Assembly: GCA_037074705.1 (NCBI GenBank)
Contig: CM073595.1
Coordinates: forward strand, 51,703,639-51,767,638
Length of the DNA: 64,000 nt
Source: Zhengitettix transpicula
Taxonomy: Eukaryota > Arthropoda > Insecta > Orthoptera > Tetrigidae
Direction of reading: 5' to 3'
The position numbers and the translations under genes were made by a program. Numbering within the stretch: position 1 is the first letter of the stretch; each line of letters starts with the position of its first letter. Below are positions 48,168 to 58,632 of this stretch, one piece after another. The notes under the pieces were generated by a model. The model was not told where the DNA came from. It saw only the letters and a list, made by a program, of their open reading frames with translations, and did no database searches.

Positions 48168-49375
48168 GTAATTATTATGAATGAAACACGTGATAAATAA
48201 ATGCTACCAATTTTTGCTTTATCATTTTCATATATTCTGTCTAAGTAAAGCTGTATTCAAGCAGACAACTTACTGGAGGTCTGCTGTTCATTCACACGGT
48301 GTTGTTCACTCACTGGATATTTTATACTAAAATATTATTTTTTAAATTTTTTTTGTACTGAATATTCCGAATGATCCACACATTTTGTACCGAAGAAAAT
48401 TTGTACTGAGGTCGAAGAAAATGATTCTGTAGAGACAAGTCTGAGAACCTAAATTCGAAGTGTATTGAAAATTCTCCGGTTCATTTTCTATTTTACAGCG
48501 CAGAAAATATGGAATTATTTGTGACGCAAGATGAAAACAGTCGCTTCTTCTTTACAAGTATTAAAATAATACTAAATAATAAAAGAGGACAACGATTCAT
48601 AACGTACTCTAAGATACGTTTCCCGACGTTACTGGAAAATTATCGTAGTGCAGTGACTTTGGTGTTCTATAAAATACATAAGTCAAGATTTTAAAAACAA
48701 TTTTGCAAAACTAACTAAAATATTCACTTCATGCTTTTTTAGATTACATTTAGACTGTCTCAGTTAATTTAAACAATTTCTAGTAAGAATTTCATCTTTC
48801 AATGGTGTAACCTTTTTTTTTTTCTGGCGGAATAATTACGATTTGGCGTTTCGTATTTGGCTGCTCACTTGAGCGCGCAGCTGCACTTGAGAAGATAAAT
48901 ATGTAGCTCGGTTCCGTCTTCACATCGCCATTTAATAAGTCGCAGGATCCATTAAGTGCAATGCAAATAAATCGGAGCTATATAAATTGGACGATATTGT
49001 GGACTCAGCAGCATCAGGCGAAATATTGCATCCGTTGAATTTCTAATATTTGTAGCTCACAGTTTGCTGCGTACTGAATACTCGTATGGACTTCTTAAGT
49101 CACAATGACCCCGCTCGTCAAAGGTCTCCTTAAACGTACTTCCCTTTGGCGACATTTAGGTACGACTCAGTTTAAGGTCCGATTCGTGTCCGTCTCAGTC
49201 CCTTCAAAAACTGTTTATTAAACTTAATGACTATGGACGGAGTTGAAAAACAATTTATTGAATCCTCACAAACATCAGGAGCTTTCGACTCAATCGTCGT
49301 ATTCAGAAAAAAAACGATAAAAATGTAATGATTTTTAAAATTAAGTCAAAAATTTTACTATTATACTAGCTGCGT

Positions 49376-49905
49376 TCCCGGTGTTGCCCGGGTTGTGACA
49401 TATCCATAACCCCCAATTTTTCCCCCAATCTCTGTTGCTCTGCGTTAGTTTTATCTAACGCCCCCCTATCCCTAAATGTGCTCTCCTCGCATGTCAAAAG
49501 GTGTTGAAATTATACACAAACAACATCGGTAGAAATACTATCAATGTCACTAACCCCGACAAATATTTGTTCCACGCAAATACAGTTTAACACGTTTGAA
49601 ATCTTCCTCGTCTCAGACAACTCCCGCTTGGGGGAGTTAAACGGCAAGTTGAGTGTCATAGTTAAACTCAGTGACATCCATAACCACGGATTCGTCTCCA
49701 GTCTCGATAGTATTTACGTTATTTATATGTAATGCCACTCCACCCCCACCCTTAAAGGAGTTCCCCTCCCAAGCCCGAAATGGGTCGAAATTATACATAG
49801 ATAACATGTAGGGAAATTTTATGCATCTCATTAATTCCGAAATATATTTATTCGGCTCAAAAATCGGCCTGTTAACATGTTTCCTATCACCGCTCTCCAC
49901 CTCTG
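49376..49905 (+). repeat. Modular repeat 'B', copy 6 (3'-truncated)
   Basis: It starts CTAGCTGCGTTCCCGGTG, continues with TTGCCCGGGTTGTGACAT, and holds two internal-type monomers (ACATCGGTAGAAATACTATC near 49522 and a second decayed one near 49800). It then fades into unrelated sequence with no terminal monomer or tail. Confidence 0.75.
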
Positions 49906-51317
49906 TCCCTGATTTAAATTCGTGTCATTGGTACAGATGTTTGAAGTACTCTCTCTTCCATTTCACGTGATATTTACTTTACACCCCCCCCCCTCACTCC
50001 CACCGTGAGTGTTCTAATATTTATCATTCCACTAAGTAAGAAAATGTCATAACCTGAAAGGGTTAGCGGTGGTTATTCTCTTCGAAACAAATATTTGCTG
50101 CTGGGATCTGTGCTAAAATCGCTGCGCTTTTTTTTTCATTTTTGTTAACACTTTTTACCTCGCCAGTATTTTTATTTCATAAAAGTATTCTCCACTGATA
50201 AAACAAATTTCCCGTTTAAGTGGTATTTCCCTCTTGAGATTTCATTCCCTTAGAATTTTTTAAGTTATATTTTTGCTTACCTTCAATTAAATGTCACAGG
50301 CAGACATACTAAAAAAATCAAACTTCATCAATCATTCTCAATTCTCTAAGTTCAACATGATTTGGTAATTACACTCTTCTTGCAATTATCTCTTAATTTA
50401 ATATATCGGATTTTTATTCTGCTTGAAATATCACTAATAAATTTGTGTCAATTTTGTTTTGAACAAGTATGTTTTACGTATCATTTCATTAAATGAAACG
50501 TTAACATCGTCGACCGCAAGCATCATCGATTGGCGAAAATTAAATACCTCCCACGACTTCTCCATCATTTTTCTACCGTTTTGTTATTTTCGTAGCGCCA
50601 TCAAAGAAGAGGCCACTTCTGACGTTCAATTTCTTTTATTACAGCTTGTAGGTCCGCAGAAACTTCATCTTCCTTTGATTTCCTTAAAGGCTCGTGCAGG
50701 TGAAGTCACGCAATAAATTCAACATCGGAAACACAGGAGGAAAGGAAATAATTAGAAATATAGTGGAAGAAATATTTAATGAGATCGAATAAACAGAAAT
50801 CCTCATATGTTATGTGAATGTTAGTTTAACGGTTCACGTAAACATTGATTTAAATCTTGAAAGCAAGTAACTATAGCGGACAAGGTCAAATAAGTCCGGT
50901 AACTCTACAGTAAAAAATATGCTATTCCTATTCACGAAATATTGATTCAATTAAGATTCCTCGTAGGTACGTAATTGATTCTGGACACATCTCTCTGTAT
51001 ATTTAGTTAAGTAATTAAAATTCTCTCTTTGTGTAATTTATTGTAAATATTTTTTCTATTATTAATAACTTAGATTGTTACATTTCTTTTAATTTATTAT
51101 CAGCTCATTTCCCTACTACCATAAAAAATTACTTATCACACTACATTACCACACGACATGGAATAATACACACTAAGTAATGGTTTTAAGGCAATTAACA
51201 TTATCAGACCATTAATAATTTTGATAATTCAAAAGAATATTATTAATTATAAATATCTGCACTTTAACGTCTGTGTAGGTGAACTTGGTAAAAAAAATTG
51301 AATATATTTGATATTAA

Positions 51318-51652
51318 TAATTAATTAAATTACAGGACACGTTTCGGTCCTTATGTGGACCCTCAGGTAAAGATAACAGAGTAACGGTAAATACAGATAT
51401 GTGTACATTATAATTTATATTATTGTAGGAATATTTTTAACGTGTTAATCGTCAGTTTTTAAGTAATTTTGTAATATGTTCGGCTATTAAAAATGTATCG
51501 CTAATTTATAATTATAATTTCTTATTTTTTTCCTACAATAATATCTTTATAATGTACATATCTCTGTATTTACTGGTACACTGTTATATTTGCTTGAAGA
51601 CGGTCCGCATAAGGATTGAAACATGTCGAGTAATTTAATTAATTAATTAATA
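51318..51652. mobile_element. Long-armed foldback element
   Basis: The left arm (about 51318-51430) and the right arm (about 51531-51652) are imperfect reverse complements over more than 100 bp. Paired landmarks are ACGTTTCGGTCCTTATG with CATAAGGATTGAAACATG, GTAAATACAGATATG with CATATCTCTGTATTTAC, and TATTATTGTAGGA with TCCTACAATAATA. The loop is about 100 bp and the whole unit about 335 bp, with no ORF. Exact ends are blurred by TTAATTAA repeats on both sides. Confidence 0.75.
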
Positions 51653-52420
51653 ATAACAAGTATTTTTAATTATTTTACAGGGTGGTAACAAAATGCTCAG
51701 ATGGTTGTTCCCATATGCTGTTAGTTAAATTAGATTCATAGTAAATTGCACTATTAACTTTTTAATGGATAAATAAAAAGCAGGACTGTGAGGTTGCTTC
51801 ATACAGTTCATGAACATGAGGAATAAAGTATGGTAATAAATCATTTCTACTTTGATTAATATATATACATATATATATATATATATTATATTTATTTTTA
51901 ATATTTTTATATATAATTTTATTAATATTATTTTATATATAAACTATTTTTAATGTCATCAAATTTATTATTCATAAAATCTTTACTTAGCAATAATACT
52001 ACAGTTCTATTCAAATTTGTACCCTCTTTAGGCTGTTTGAATGGAAGAATTTTTCTTTTTAACGTTGTAAACGTTTCTCGGTCTGGGTAGACATTAATGA
52101 GGGTACCTATATTTACAGATACGTTGTTGTGTTTGTAATAATAGATTTTATGATAAATAAAAATTTTGTAACTATGAAATGTATTATTGATCTGTTAATT
52201 GTATGAAGTTCTTGTGATATGACCTTTCATTGTAAATGATGCAGGACAATTTTTGTCTCGTTCTTGAAGGAATGAAATCACATGGAAAGCATGTTACGGT
52301 GAGCTAGAATGTAGAATATACGGGGTTGACTGACGTTTTATTTTCTGCCGTTTGGACCTTGGAGCGGGGCGTGGCCTTGTCTTGTGGAGGGAGACTATCT
52401 CTGTTGACGCGTGTCTACAG

Positions 52421-52649
52421 GCCAGCAAACAGCTGCAGAGCGTCCAGCAGCTGTCCGTGGACGAGCGCGGGCTGATCGTGCGGCGCATGGAGCTGAGCTT
52501 CCCTGCGGAGCCTGGCTTCTTCCAGGACGGGGGTCGAGCACGCGTGCGCTGCACGGCGGAGGTGGCTGGTTCCAGGCGCGAGCAGGAGGCCACGGCTGCT
52601 CTGGCAGGCTTGGGCAGCCAGCGTCTGCAGCAGAGTCCTGGCAGCCGAG
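52421..52649 (+). CDS. beat-like gene, exon encoding second half of Ig domain 2 and linker
   Basis: The exon follows GTGTCTACAG and ends CCGAG/GTGAGT, entering in phase 0 and leaving in phase 1. It encodes ASKQLQSVQQLSVDERGLIV, then MELSFPAEPGFFQDGGRARV, then RCTAEVAG with the closing Cys of Ig domain 2, and then an Ala/Gln-rich linker. The order L-x-F-x-V/A-x-x-x-F-x-x-GG-x-x-x-x-x-C follows other Beat proteins, although the WRSNEES-like segment seen in some members is absent. The exon is very GC-rich, in sharp contrast to the rest of the locus, and this produces long shadow ORFs in other frames. Confidence 0.92.
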
Positions 52650-52714
52650 GTGAGTCCCGGGGGATTGACTGCGCTGCTGCACTCCCGATGCCTCACACTC
52701 TCCCTCTGTTGCAG
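52650..52714 (+). other. beat-like last intron, 65 bp
   Basis: GTGAGT opens and CTCTCCCTCTGTTGCAG closes a very short intron in phase 1. Reading through it would add residues in frame to later stops, but the splice sites are strong and the spliced product ends in a hydrophobic tail, so splicing is favoured. Confidence 0.85.
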
Positions 52715-52782
52715 CTCTGGCCACGTCGCCGCCACCGGCGCCCGTTTTGCTCGTCCTGTTGCTCCTGGTGGCGTCGTCCTGA
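52715..52782 (+). CDS. beat-like gene, last coding exon with GPI-anchor-type tail
   Basis: The exon completes a GCT codon and encodes LATSPPPAPVLLVLLLLVAS, then a final Ser and TGA (52780-52782). A small-residue and Pro-rich spacer followed by about 12 hydrophobic residues at the extreme C-terminus, with no charged tail after it, is the layout of a GPI-anchor signal. Some Beat proteins are secreted and others membrane-linked; this one is predicted to be held on the cell surface. A single transmembrane anchor with no cytoplasmic part cannot be excluded. Confidence 0.9.
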
Positions 52783-53090
52783 CGCCCGACGCTCAGCCCC
52801 GAGTCCATGTGCTTTACTTCAGTTGTGGAATTATAAAGAAAAATGTGTGTATATTTCGAGATAATATATCATGTGCCAAAATGGTATGTAATTTGTTTTA
52901 TAAATGATAAAAGTGACTGGATGTACGAAGTGAATTTTTAACTTGGAAACGTTGGTATCCTTTGACGTGTTGTCGGTGTAGTTTTTATTGTATAATTGGC
53001 ATGCTAGATTATTAATGTTGTCCAACTTTTTTTTAAAAATTTACTTCTGTGTGTTGAAATTCAAAATAAAAATATTTGATGGAAGAGAAA
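52783..53090 (+). other. Probable 3' UTR of the beat-like gene
   Basis: Sequence becomes AT-rich straight after the stop. The first AATAAA is at 53065-53070, giving a 3' UTR of about 300 bases. Weaker variants upstream (ATTATAAA near 52829) could be used instead. Confidence 0.5.
53065..53070 (+). terminator. Candidate polyadenylation signal
   Basis: AATAAA, about 285 bases after the beat-like stop codon, followed by a mixed T/G-containing stretch. Confidence 0.45.
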
Positions 53091-56001
53091 CGTTTTATTT
53101 ATTTCCCCTATTCACCCCATCGTCATGTAACTACTTAAATTTAAATTTTCTTACTTGTACGAGATTTCACGTTTGCAAACGATTACATAAGCTCCAAATG
53201 TGCATTTATAATTGATCCCTTTTCACCAGTAAATTTCGAATTCCTTTATTATTCTAGCATTAATTATCTGTGAGGAGACCATCAAACGCTAAGACACTCA
53301 CTATGCGACTATAACCTGACATGTTCTCCGTTTTATATTTCTATTGTCTCTTCCCCCCCCCCCCTTTTTTTTTCATCAACAGTTCGCCGATGCTTATAAT
53401 GTCTAAATTACTGAATACTTCATCTTTCCCTTCCAGTTCTAATATAACAGAAAGTCCGAACAACTATTAGCCCTTTTTAATCCTGTTTCACTGTTATTGG
53501 GAACGTCGTATCCACGCTCTAGTTTTATACGGTAAGGTGCCAGGAATTTATGAGCCCTCAGTTGCAGTTGTACACTCGGATTTTACCTCAGTGTCCACTC
53601 AAAAATTATCAAACCTACAGGTGAGTGAACTACTTTTCTTACGCCAATGCGAATAAAACATTTATTGGACATTCTTTGAAATTTAAATTCTAAGTCAATG
53701 AATACCACTTTTTTATATTTGAACCAGTGTATTTATTTGATAGTTAAATGTAATTTATAGTAAATCTAGAAATAAAACAAATTCAAAAAAACAATCGATA
53801 AATTTGAAGTATCAATTCAATGATAAATATTCAAATACAAAAAATACAGCTTTGTCTCCTATATGAATATACGAAAATACGAAATACATATACACAAGAA
53901 ACGAAAGTAGGAATGTTTGCCGACACTAAATGTGACTGCCTAGGAAACCGAGTTACACAGCGTTACATCATCAGTGTTGTTATTTCTTGTAGTTTATGGC
54001 GCTCCAATGACCTCATGAAGACGAAACGAATATTAATTTAAAAATCACGTGACATATAACATGCTATATTCAGTATTACCTCACGTCATGCAACGAAACA
54101 TCTTTGTAGAAATATAATTAAATTACGACGTTCCAAGCTGCTGTAATCGAAAGTTTCAACCCCTGTCGATAAGGATGTAGCGTAAATAACAAACATTTAG
54201 TAAATTTTAATTTATAAATCTATAAAAAAAAATATTTTAGACAGTTAAATGTGTTCTTATTTTTTTGTAATGCTTTTTCTGGAAGGACTTCGCGGGTGGA
54301 GAAAGGGTAGAATTAAGAGATCTTGGCATCAGTAAATCTGAAGTGAAATTCCTGGTTTGAAATTGAGGTATCTTAATTTATCATTGCATTGCTACTAATT
54401 ATTTTCTTTGCTTTCGGAATTAAGATTTTTTTTATAAATTATATCATTTGTTGCTGCATCTAATCCTAGGCATCGTCAATAAAAATTTTACATTTTTGTA
54501 CATCGCTGACATCGGTTTACATCTACTCCTGCGGGCTTATTCTCTTTTACCAATTTGCAAAAAAAAAAATGAATTATAAAGAAAAAGCGAGTCACCGGAA
54601 AGTAATTAACAGAATGTTAAATAATTCAGGTATCTACCTTAACCTGGATTCTTCCTTTGAATATTCGTAAGAGAATAGGAAGCTCGAGTTAATCTTAGAT
54701 TTATTATATTGAGATAGTTTGAAACATGGCAACAACGGACGGGGATTTTAATGAATAAAGTCTTCTCGAGCTTCTAACCGAGTAAACAATTTTCTTCGCG
54801 ACATTTCGACGACGTTCACTGCCGTCTTCTTCTAACAATAGTGTTAGTCCGGTGTTATCTGGCCTGTATTTATAGAGGAGCTAAGGTTATCTCCACCACC
54901 TTGTCATAGCCCGACATCAGGTGACTTTTAGTTACTCAGCGCTAGCACGTTCATCACGTGACCTCGTCCCCCTTGCTTATTATCCTATAAGGCCTGATTC
55001 GAGATAAAGTTTGAAATCTCTTTGTTAATAAAACATCTCCAAACTAGATCTTGTATGACTATTTCAGTGTTATCTAAGTCGATTTCACTTAATAAATAGC
55101 CACTTGTAACAGGAATTAAACTGAAAATGAAATCATTCAGGTGGCACAAACACTAAGAAGATGTTAGAGAATCTCGAGATGACAGCAATCCGTTCTACAG
55201 GAGATCAGAGTGGATGAGTAAGCAGTATATAAGTGCTGTGAAAAGTGTAAAGAGAGAAAATTGCGTCAAAATAATTCATGGTGATGAATTATTATATTCG
55301 TTAATATGCACTTTCATTGGAGATGGAGATGGTTCGAGGGTGACCTCTTAATTTTTTTCGCTATTCAGTTAACTCCTTCGACGTCAACAAAGCTCACACG
55401 AGGCTGTGGATGTGGAACATTTTCAATACTTGCCTCAGGTCAAAAGCGCTCTAAACCAGTGACGCCACGAGTGGTTCATCTCAGAATAAAATCGATAACA
55501 CGAATCAGTTAATTGTGCGTCGATGACATCGCGAATATTTAAACAACTCTCGCTCATTAATTTCAGTATCCCACTCGCACATGGTAGTAATGTGGTCTAA
55601 TTAACCGCTCTTCGGGAATCCGGAACCCCGAAAGTCGACGTCTTTTGTGAGGAGCTCCCTTAACGATTTCCTATGTATATTGCACATAATCAAGTGCACC
55701 ATTAGTGCATATTGGTAGCACGGATTGTGGCTTCTTTTGTTTGCCGTCTGGGGCAACGGAGATGAAAGGTCGGGCATCATTAAAGAGACTGACTTGCGGA
55801 GGCATATCGCCGGAGGCTCCATCTAATATGAGACACCTTCAGAGTCGCGGACCGACATTTAAGCGCTCTGGGAATCCCCGAAACTACGTCACTGCGTTCA
55901 ACGCAGTTCATCAAATAACTCGTAACAAAGTATCACCTACTATGAAAAGAGTTATTGAAATAAATAATAAATAATAAATTATCAGTATTTATTTACTAGA
56001 G
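53091..56001. other. No gene seen
   Basis: AT-rich intergenic sequence. At 54799-54832 one arm-like piece (GACATTTCGACGACGTTCAC...GTCTTCTTCT) resembles the core of the foldback elements but has no partner nearby. A C-run then T-run lies at 53353-53375. ORFs here show no domain. Confidence 0.5.
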
Positions 56002-56130
56002 AAAATGGCCAATTACAGAAAAAAAATTGAATCGAAAACCCGACGACGTTTCTTCTGCCAATCAGAGACCTTCTTCTGCCGATTGGCATAGGAAACGCCG
56101 TAGATGTTTTTGTCTGTAATTGGCCATTTT
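56002..56130. mobile_element. Short foldback element with perfect 18-bp ends
   Basis: AAAATGGCCAATTACAGA (56002-56019) is exactly reversed and complemented at 56113-56130. Further in, GACGACGTTTCTTCTGCCAA pairs imperfectly with TTGGCATAGGAAACGCCGT. The loop, ATCAGAGACCTTCTTCTGCC with its flanks, is about 15-20 bases. The 129-bp unit has no ORF and looks like a miniature inverted-repeat element. Confidence 0.75.
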
Positions 56131-56479
56131 ATATTGTTAATATTCACTAACAGACATTAATACTAATACGTTAATAACAATCCACGTGCGCGTTTTAATA
56201 AAACACTATTAAATTCACAATAAATAATTTTTTAAATAAATTGTATTGTAATATTGCGTACCTGCTAAAACTCAGAGATCGAAATAAGGGGGATGTAAAG
56301 GAATTTTAGTTATACCTAAGGTACAGAAATGGACAGGCAGAGGAGGATCAGGTCGGAAGTAAATCCAGCGCCATATCTTTTGCAGTGTGGAAAGGTAGAC
56401 TTCTAGGATTGGAAAAAAGGAAAGTCGATAACGTGGGGTTCTTGATATATATGTACCTTCCAGAGACATGAGCATAAAA
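56131..56479. other. No gene seen
   Basis: Unassigned sequence between the foldback element and the GC-richer stretch. Confidence 0.5.
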
Positions 56480-57329
56480 CAGAAAGCGCTATGAAATTAA
56501 CGATCATGTTTAATACAAAAAGCTACAAGTCTGAGTATAGAGTACCCAGGAGACTTCCTCACTGCAAGATGGTCGTAGCAAGATTAAAGACTGAAAGTTG
56601 GAGAGAAAAACCCCCTCAATCAGGGGCGATTCCCAAATCTGTTCAAATAGAGTTTCGACAACGCAAGCAACGTAAGATGAACCCACCGTGGTGTCTGGTA
56701 AGGAAACCCACACATATTTTCTAGCCCGTGGTGAAAGAAATTTCTTACAGAGATGGTAGACATCGAAATAACAAAAAAAGCTAGTGAATCTATAGTTATT
56801 CACCAAGGAAGCCTACGAGAGCATTCTCACGCAGGTGAACCTTTCCAGAGAGCTCTGGAGGAGGCTACCTTTGGGAATGCCTTCTCTTCTATCTGGTTTT
56901 TTGAACTGAGGTTCCTACGTGCCGAGGCACCTCGGTCTGTTTTAAGAGGTGTATGTTTCGGGGTCGCAGAAATTGGACATACCATAAGAGTTGTCCGGTA
57001 TTCCTCTTGGAATAGTCGGCCAGCTGCCTCCTAAACTGGCGAGGGGAAAGCTGCGACCCCAAGGCAAACCCCACTCCCGCCATCGGAAGAGAGTGGGACA
57101 AGTAAAAATGCCCGACCTACCTGATGCAGGTTTTTCTAGGGTTTTCCCTGCATCACTTTTAGGCGAATTGCTGGGTAGGATCCTTAAACCACAGCCCAAG
57201 GGCCCTAGTTAACCCTTGGCTACCTTGCACTCCCTTTCCTATGCTATGAGGGGAGTTGCCACTATGTGGATTACCCTATACATAGCCTATCTACACCTTC
57301 TTCTTCTTTTTCATATACTTATTAATAAA
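56480..57329. repeat. Unassigned GC-richer stretch, probably repeat-derived
   Basis: Base content is clearly higher in GC than in the rest of the intergenic DNA. The part at 57125-57210 (GTTTTTCTAGGGTTTTCCCT, then TTTTAGGCGAATTGCTGGG and CCACAGCCCAAGGGCC) resembles a tail found in dispersed elements of many insects; this is from memory of the pattern, not a search. Overlapping ORFs on both strands (70-98 codons) have no recognised domain. The mariner lies immediately right of it. Confidence 0.4.
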
Positions 57330-57331
57330 TA

Positions 57332-58630
57332 CGAGGGTGAATCAAATATAAACGAGACTTTTGGACCTGCGCGCGCAATAGTGATGGAAGAACGTTCCGT
57401 TGTTATTGGCTGTTAGGTTGGTTTGTCAGGAGTGGGGGAAGCACTTGACTCATCATCATAGACTCGCTCAGTGTCCATCGTTACGATGTCCGACCAGGAG
57501 GTACCTCCCTCTATTGCGCAACGTATTGTTATCAAGTTTTTAGCTGCAGAAGGTGTAAAACCGGCCGAAATCTTGAGAAGATTGACTGCACAGTTCGGGG
57601 AAGAGACGCTGTCGCGATCTAGAGTGTTTGCTTGGCATAAACAGTTCGTGGAGGGCCGTGAACGTGTTGAAAATGAGAGCCATGACCGCAGACCCCGCTC
57701 CAGCATTACAGCGGGCAAGATCGACAGTGTTCGTCAACTTGTTGAAGGTGATAGGCGTCTAACAACTTCGGATATTGCAATTGAGGTTGGAATAAGTTAT
57801 GGGAGCACTTACTCTATACTCTCAGAGGAGCTAGGGTATCGCAAGGTGGGTGCCAGGTGGGTTCCTCGCCTTCTCACAGTTGACCAGAAACTGAATCGTT
57901 TTCAAGTGTGTGAGCGTCTTCTTGCACGATTTCGGGAAGAAGGAGACCCATTTCTTTCTCACATTGTCACCTGTGGTGAAACGTGGGTGCATCACTACAC
58001 CCCTGAGTCGAAACAAGCGAGTATGGAGTGGAGGAAGAAAGGAGAAACCGGACCAGTGAAAGCCAAGTCACGATTATCGGCTGGCAAGGTTTTGGCTACC
58101 ATTTTTTTTGACCAGCGTGGCCTGCTCCACCTTGATTTTTTGCATGAGCGCAGAACAATTAATGCGGCATACTACTGCCAAATTTTGACTGAGGTCAGAC
58201 TTGCATATCGCCGCAAAAGACGAGACCTTCCGATGAGAAAAGTGATTCTCCTCCATGACAATGCTCGCCCCCATACAGCAGCTCTGACCGTACAAAAATT
58301 GGAGAAACTGGGTTGGGAGACACTGGAACATCCTTCATACAGTCCAGACCTGTCTCCCTGCGACTTCCATGTCTTTGGTCCTCTCAAGAAATCTTTGGGA
58401 GGGCAAAATTTCCACAGCGATAATGAGGTTGAAGCACATGTGCGCAATTGGCTACAAACACGACCTGACTCTTTTTACGTGGAAGGAATTAAAAAATTAC
58501 CTATACGCTGGGAAAAATGTGTTTATAAATCAGGAGATTATGTAGAAAAATAAACTATGATTGTTTGTGCGTTTAAAATCAAAATAAATATTTAAAAAAA
58601 TAAGTCTTGTTTATATTTGATTCACCCTCG
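57332..58630 (+). mobile_element. Complete mariner element (Tc1/mariner superfamily)
   Basis: The 1299-bp element has 29-bp terminal inverted repeats at 57332-57360 and 58602-58630, starting CGAGGGTGAATCAAATATAA. They match at 28 of 29 positions (one G/A difference). It is flanked by TA on both sides (57330-57331, 58631-58632), the expected target duplication. The single ORF fills most of the unit and AATAAA lies at 58583-58588. Size and layout are standard for mariner. The near-identical ends and undamaged frame indicate a young insertion compared with other repeats here. Confidence 0.97.
57486..58553 (+). CDS. Mariner transposase, full length but first catalytic Asp replaced by Gly
   Basis: The 355-residue ORF starts at ATG 57486 (MSDQEVPP); the frame is open further upstream but only via a GTG. 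Two helix-turn-helix regions (about residues 15-60 and 90-125) bind the terminal repeats, followed by WVPRLLT in place of the usual WVPHEL-type linker. The catalytic core has HDNARPH (Asp258) and SPDLSPCDFHVF (Asp293) with exactly 34 residues between, the mariner DD34D spacing. The first acidic site, normally TGDE-x-W, reads TCGETW, so Asp is Gly164 (codon GGT, 57975-57977). Loss of this metal ligand should abolish cutting. DNA binding and dimer formation could remain. The C-terminus ends YVEK as in many mariners. The frame is otherwise unbroken. Confidence 0.95.
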   Translation: MSDQEVPPSIAQRIVIKFLAAEGVKPAEILRRLTAQFGEETLSRSRVFAWHKQFVEGRERVENESHDRRPRSSITAGKIDSVRQLVEGDRRLTTSDIAIEVGISYGSTYSILSEELGYRKVGARWVPRLLTVDQKLNRFQVCERLLARFREEGDPFLSHIVTCGETWVHHYTPESKQASMEWRKKGETGPVKAKSRLSAGKVLATIFFDQRGLLHLDFLHERRTINAAYYCQILTEVRLAYRRKRRDLPMRKVILLHDNARPHTAALTVQKLEKLGWETLEHPSYSPDLSPCDFHVFGPLKKSLGGQNFHSDNEVEAHVRNWLQTRPDSFYVEGIKKLPIRWEKCVYKSGDYVEK

Positions 58631-58632
58631 TA

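Larger units (their letters stand above)
46682..52420 (+). other. beat-like intron, 5.7 kb
   Basis: This intron runs from GTAAGT to GTGTCTACAG and splits Ig domain 2. It holds repeat C copy 2, repeat B copy 6 and an inverted-repeat element. The gaps 48200-49370, 49906-51317 and 51653-52300 show no gene; a (TA)n/(AT-rich) run lies at 51862-51890. Confidence 0.88.

Noticed and set aside
52352..52864. A 170-codon ORF through the final beat exons, and 106-137-codon ORFs on the opposite strand.
   Set aside because: They are by-products of the GC-rich exons. Splice sites and Beat homology define the 52421-52649 and 52715-52782 reading frame instead.
57471..57485. Upstream extension of the mariner transposase to 360 codons.
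   Set aside because: It would start at GTG. The ATG at 57486 gives the expected mariner N-terminus.
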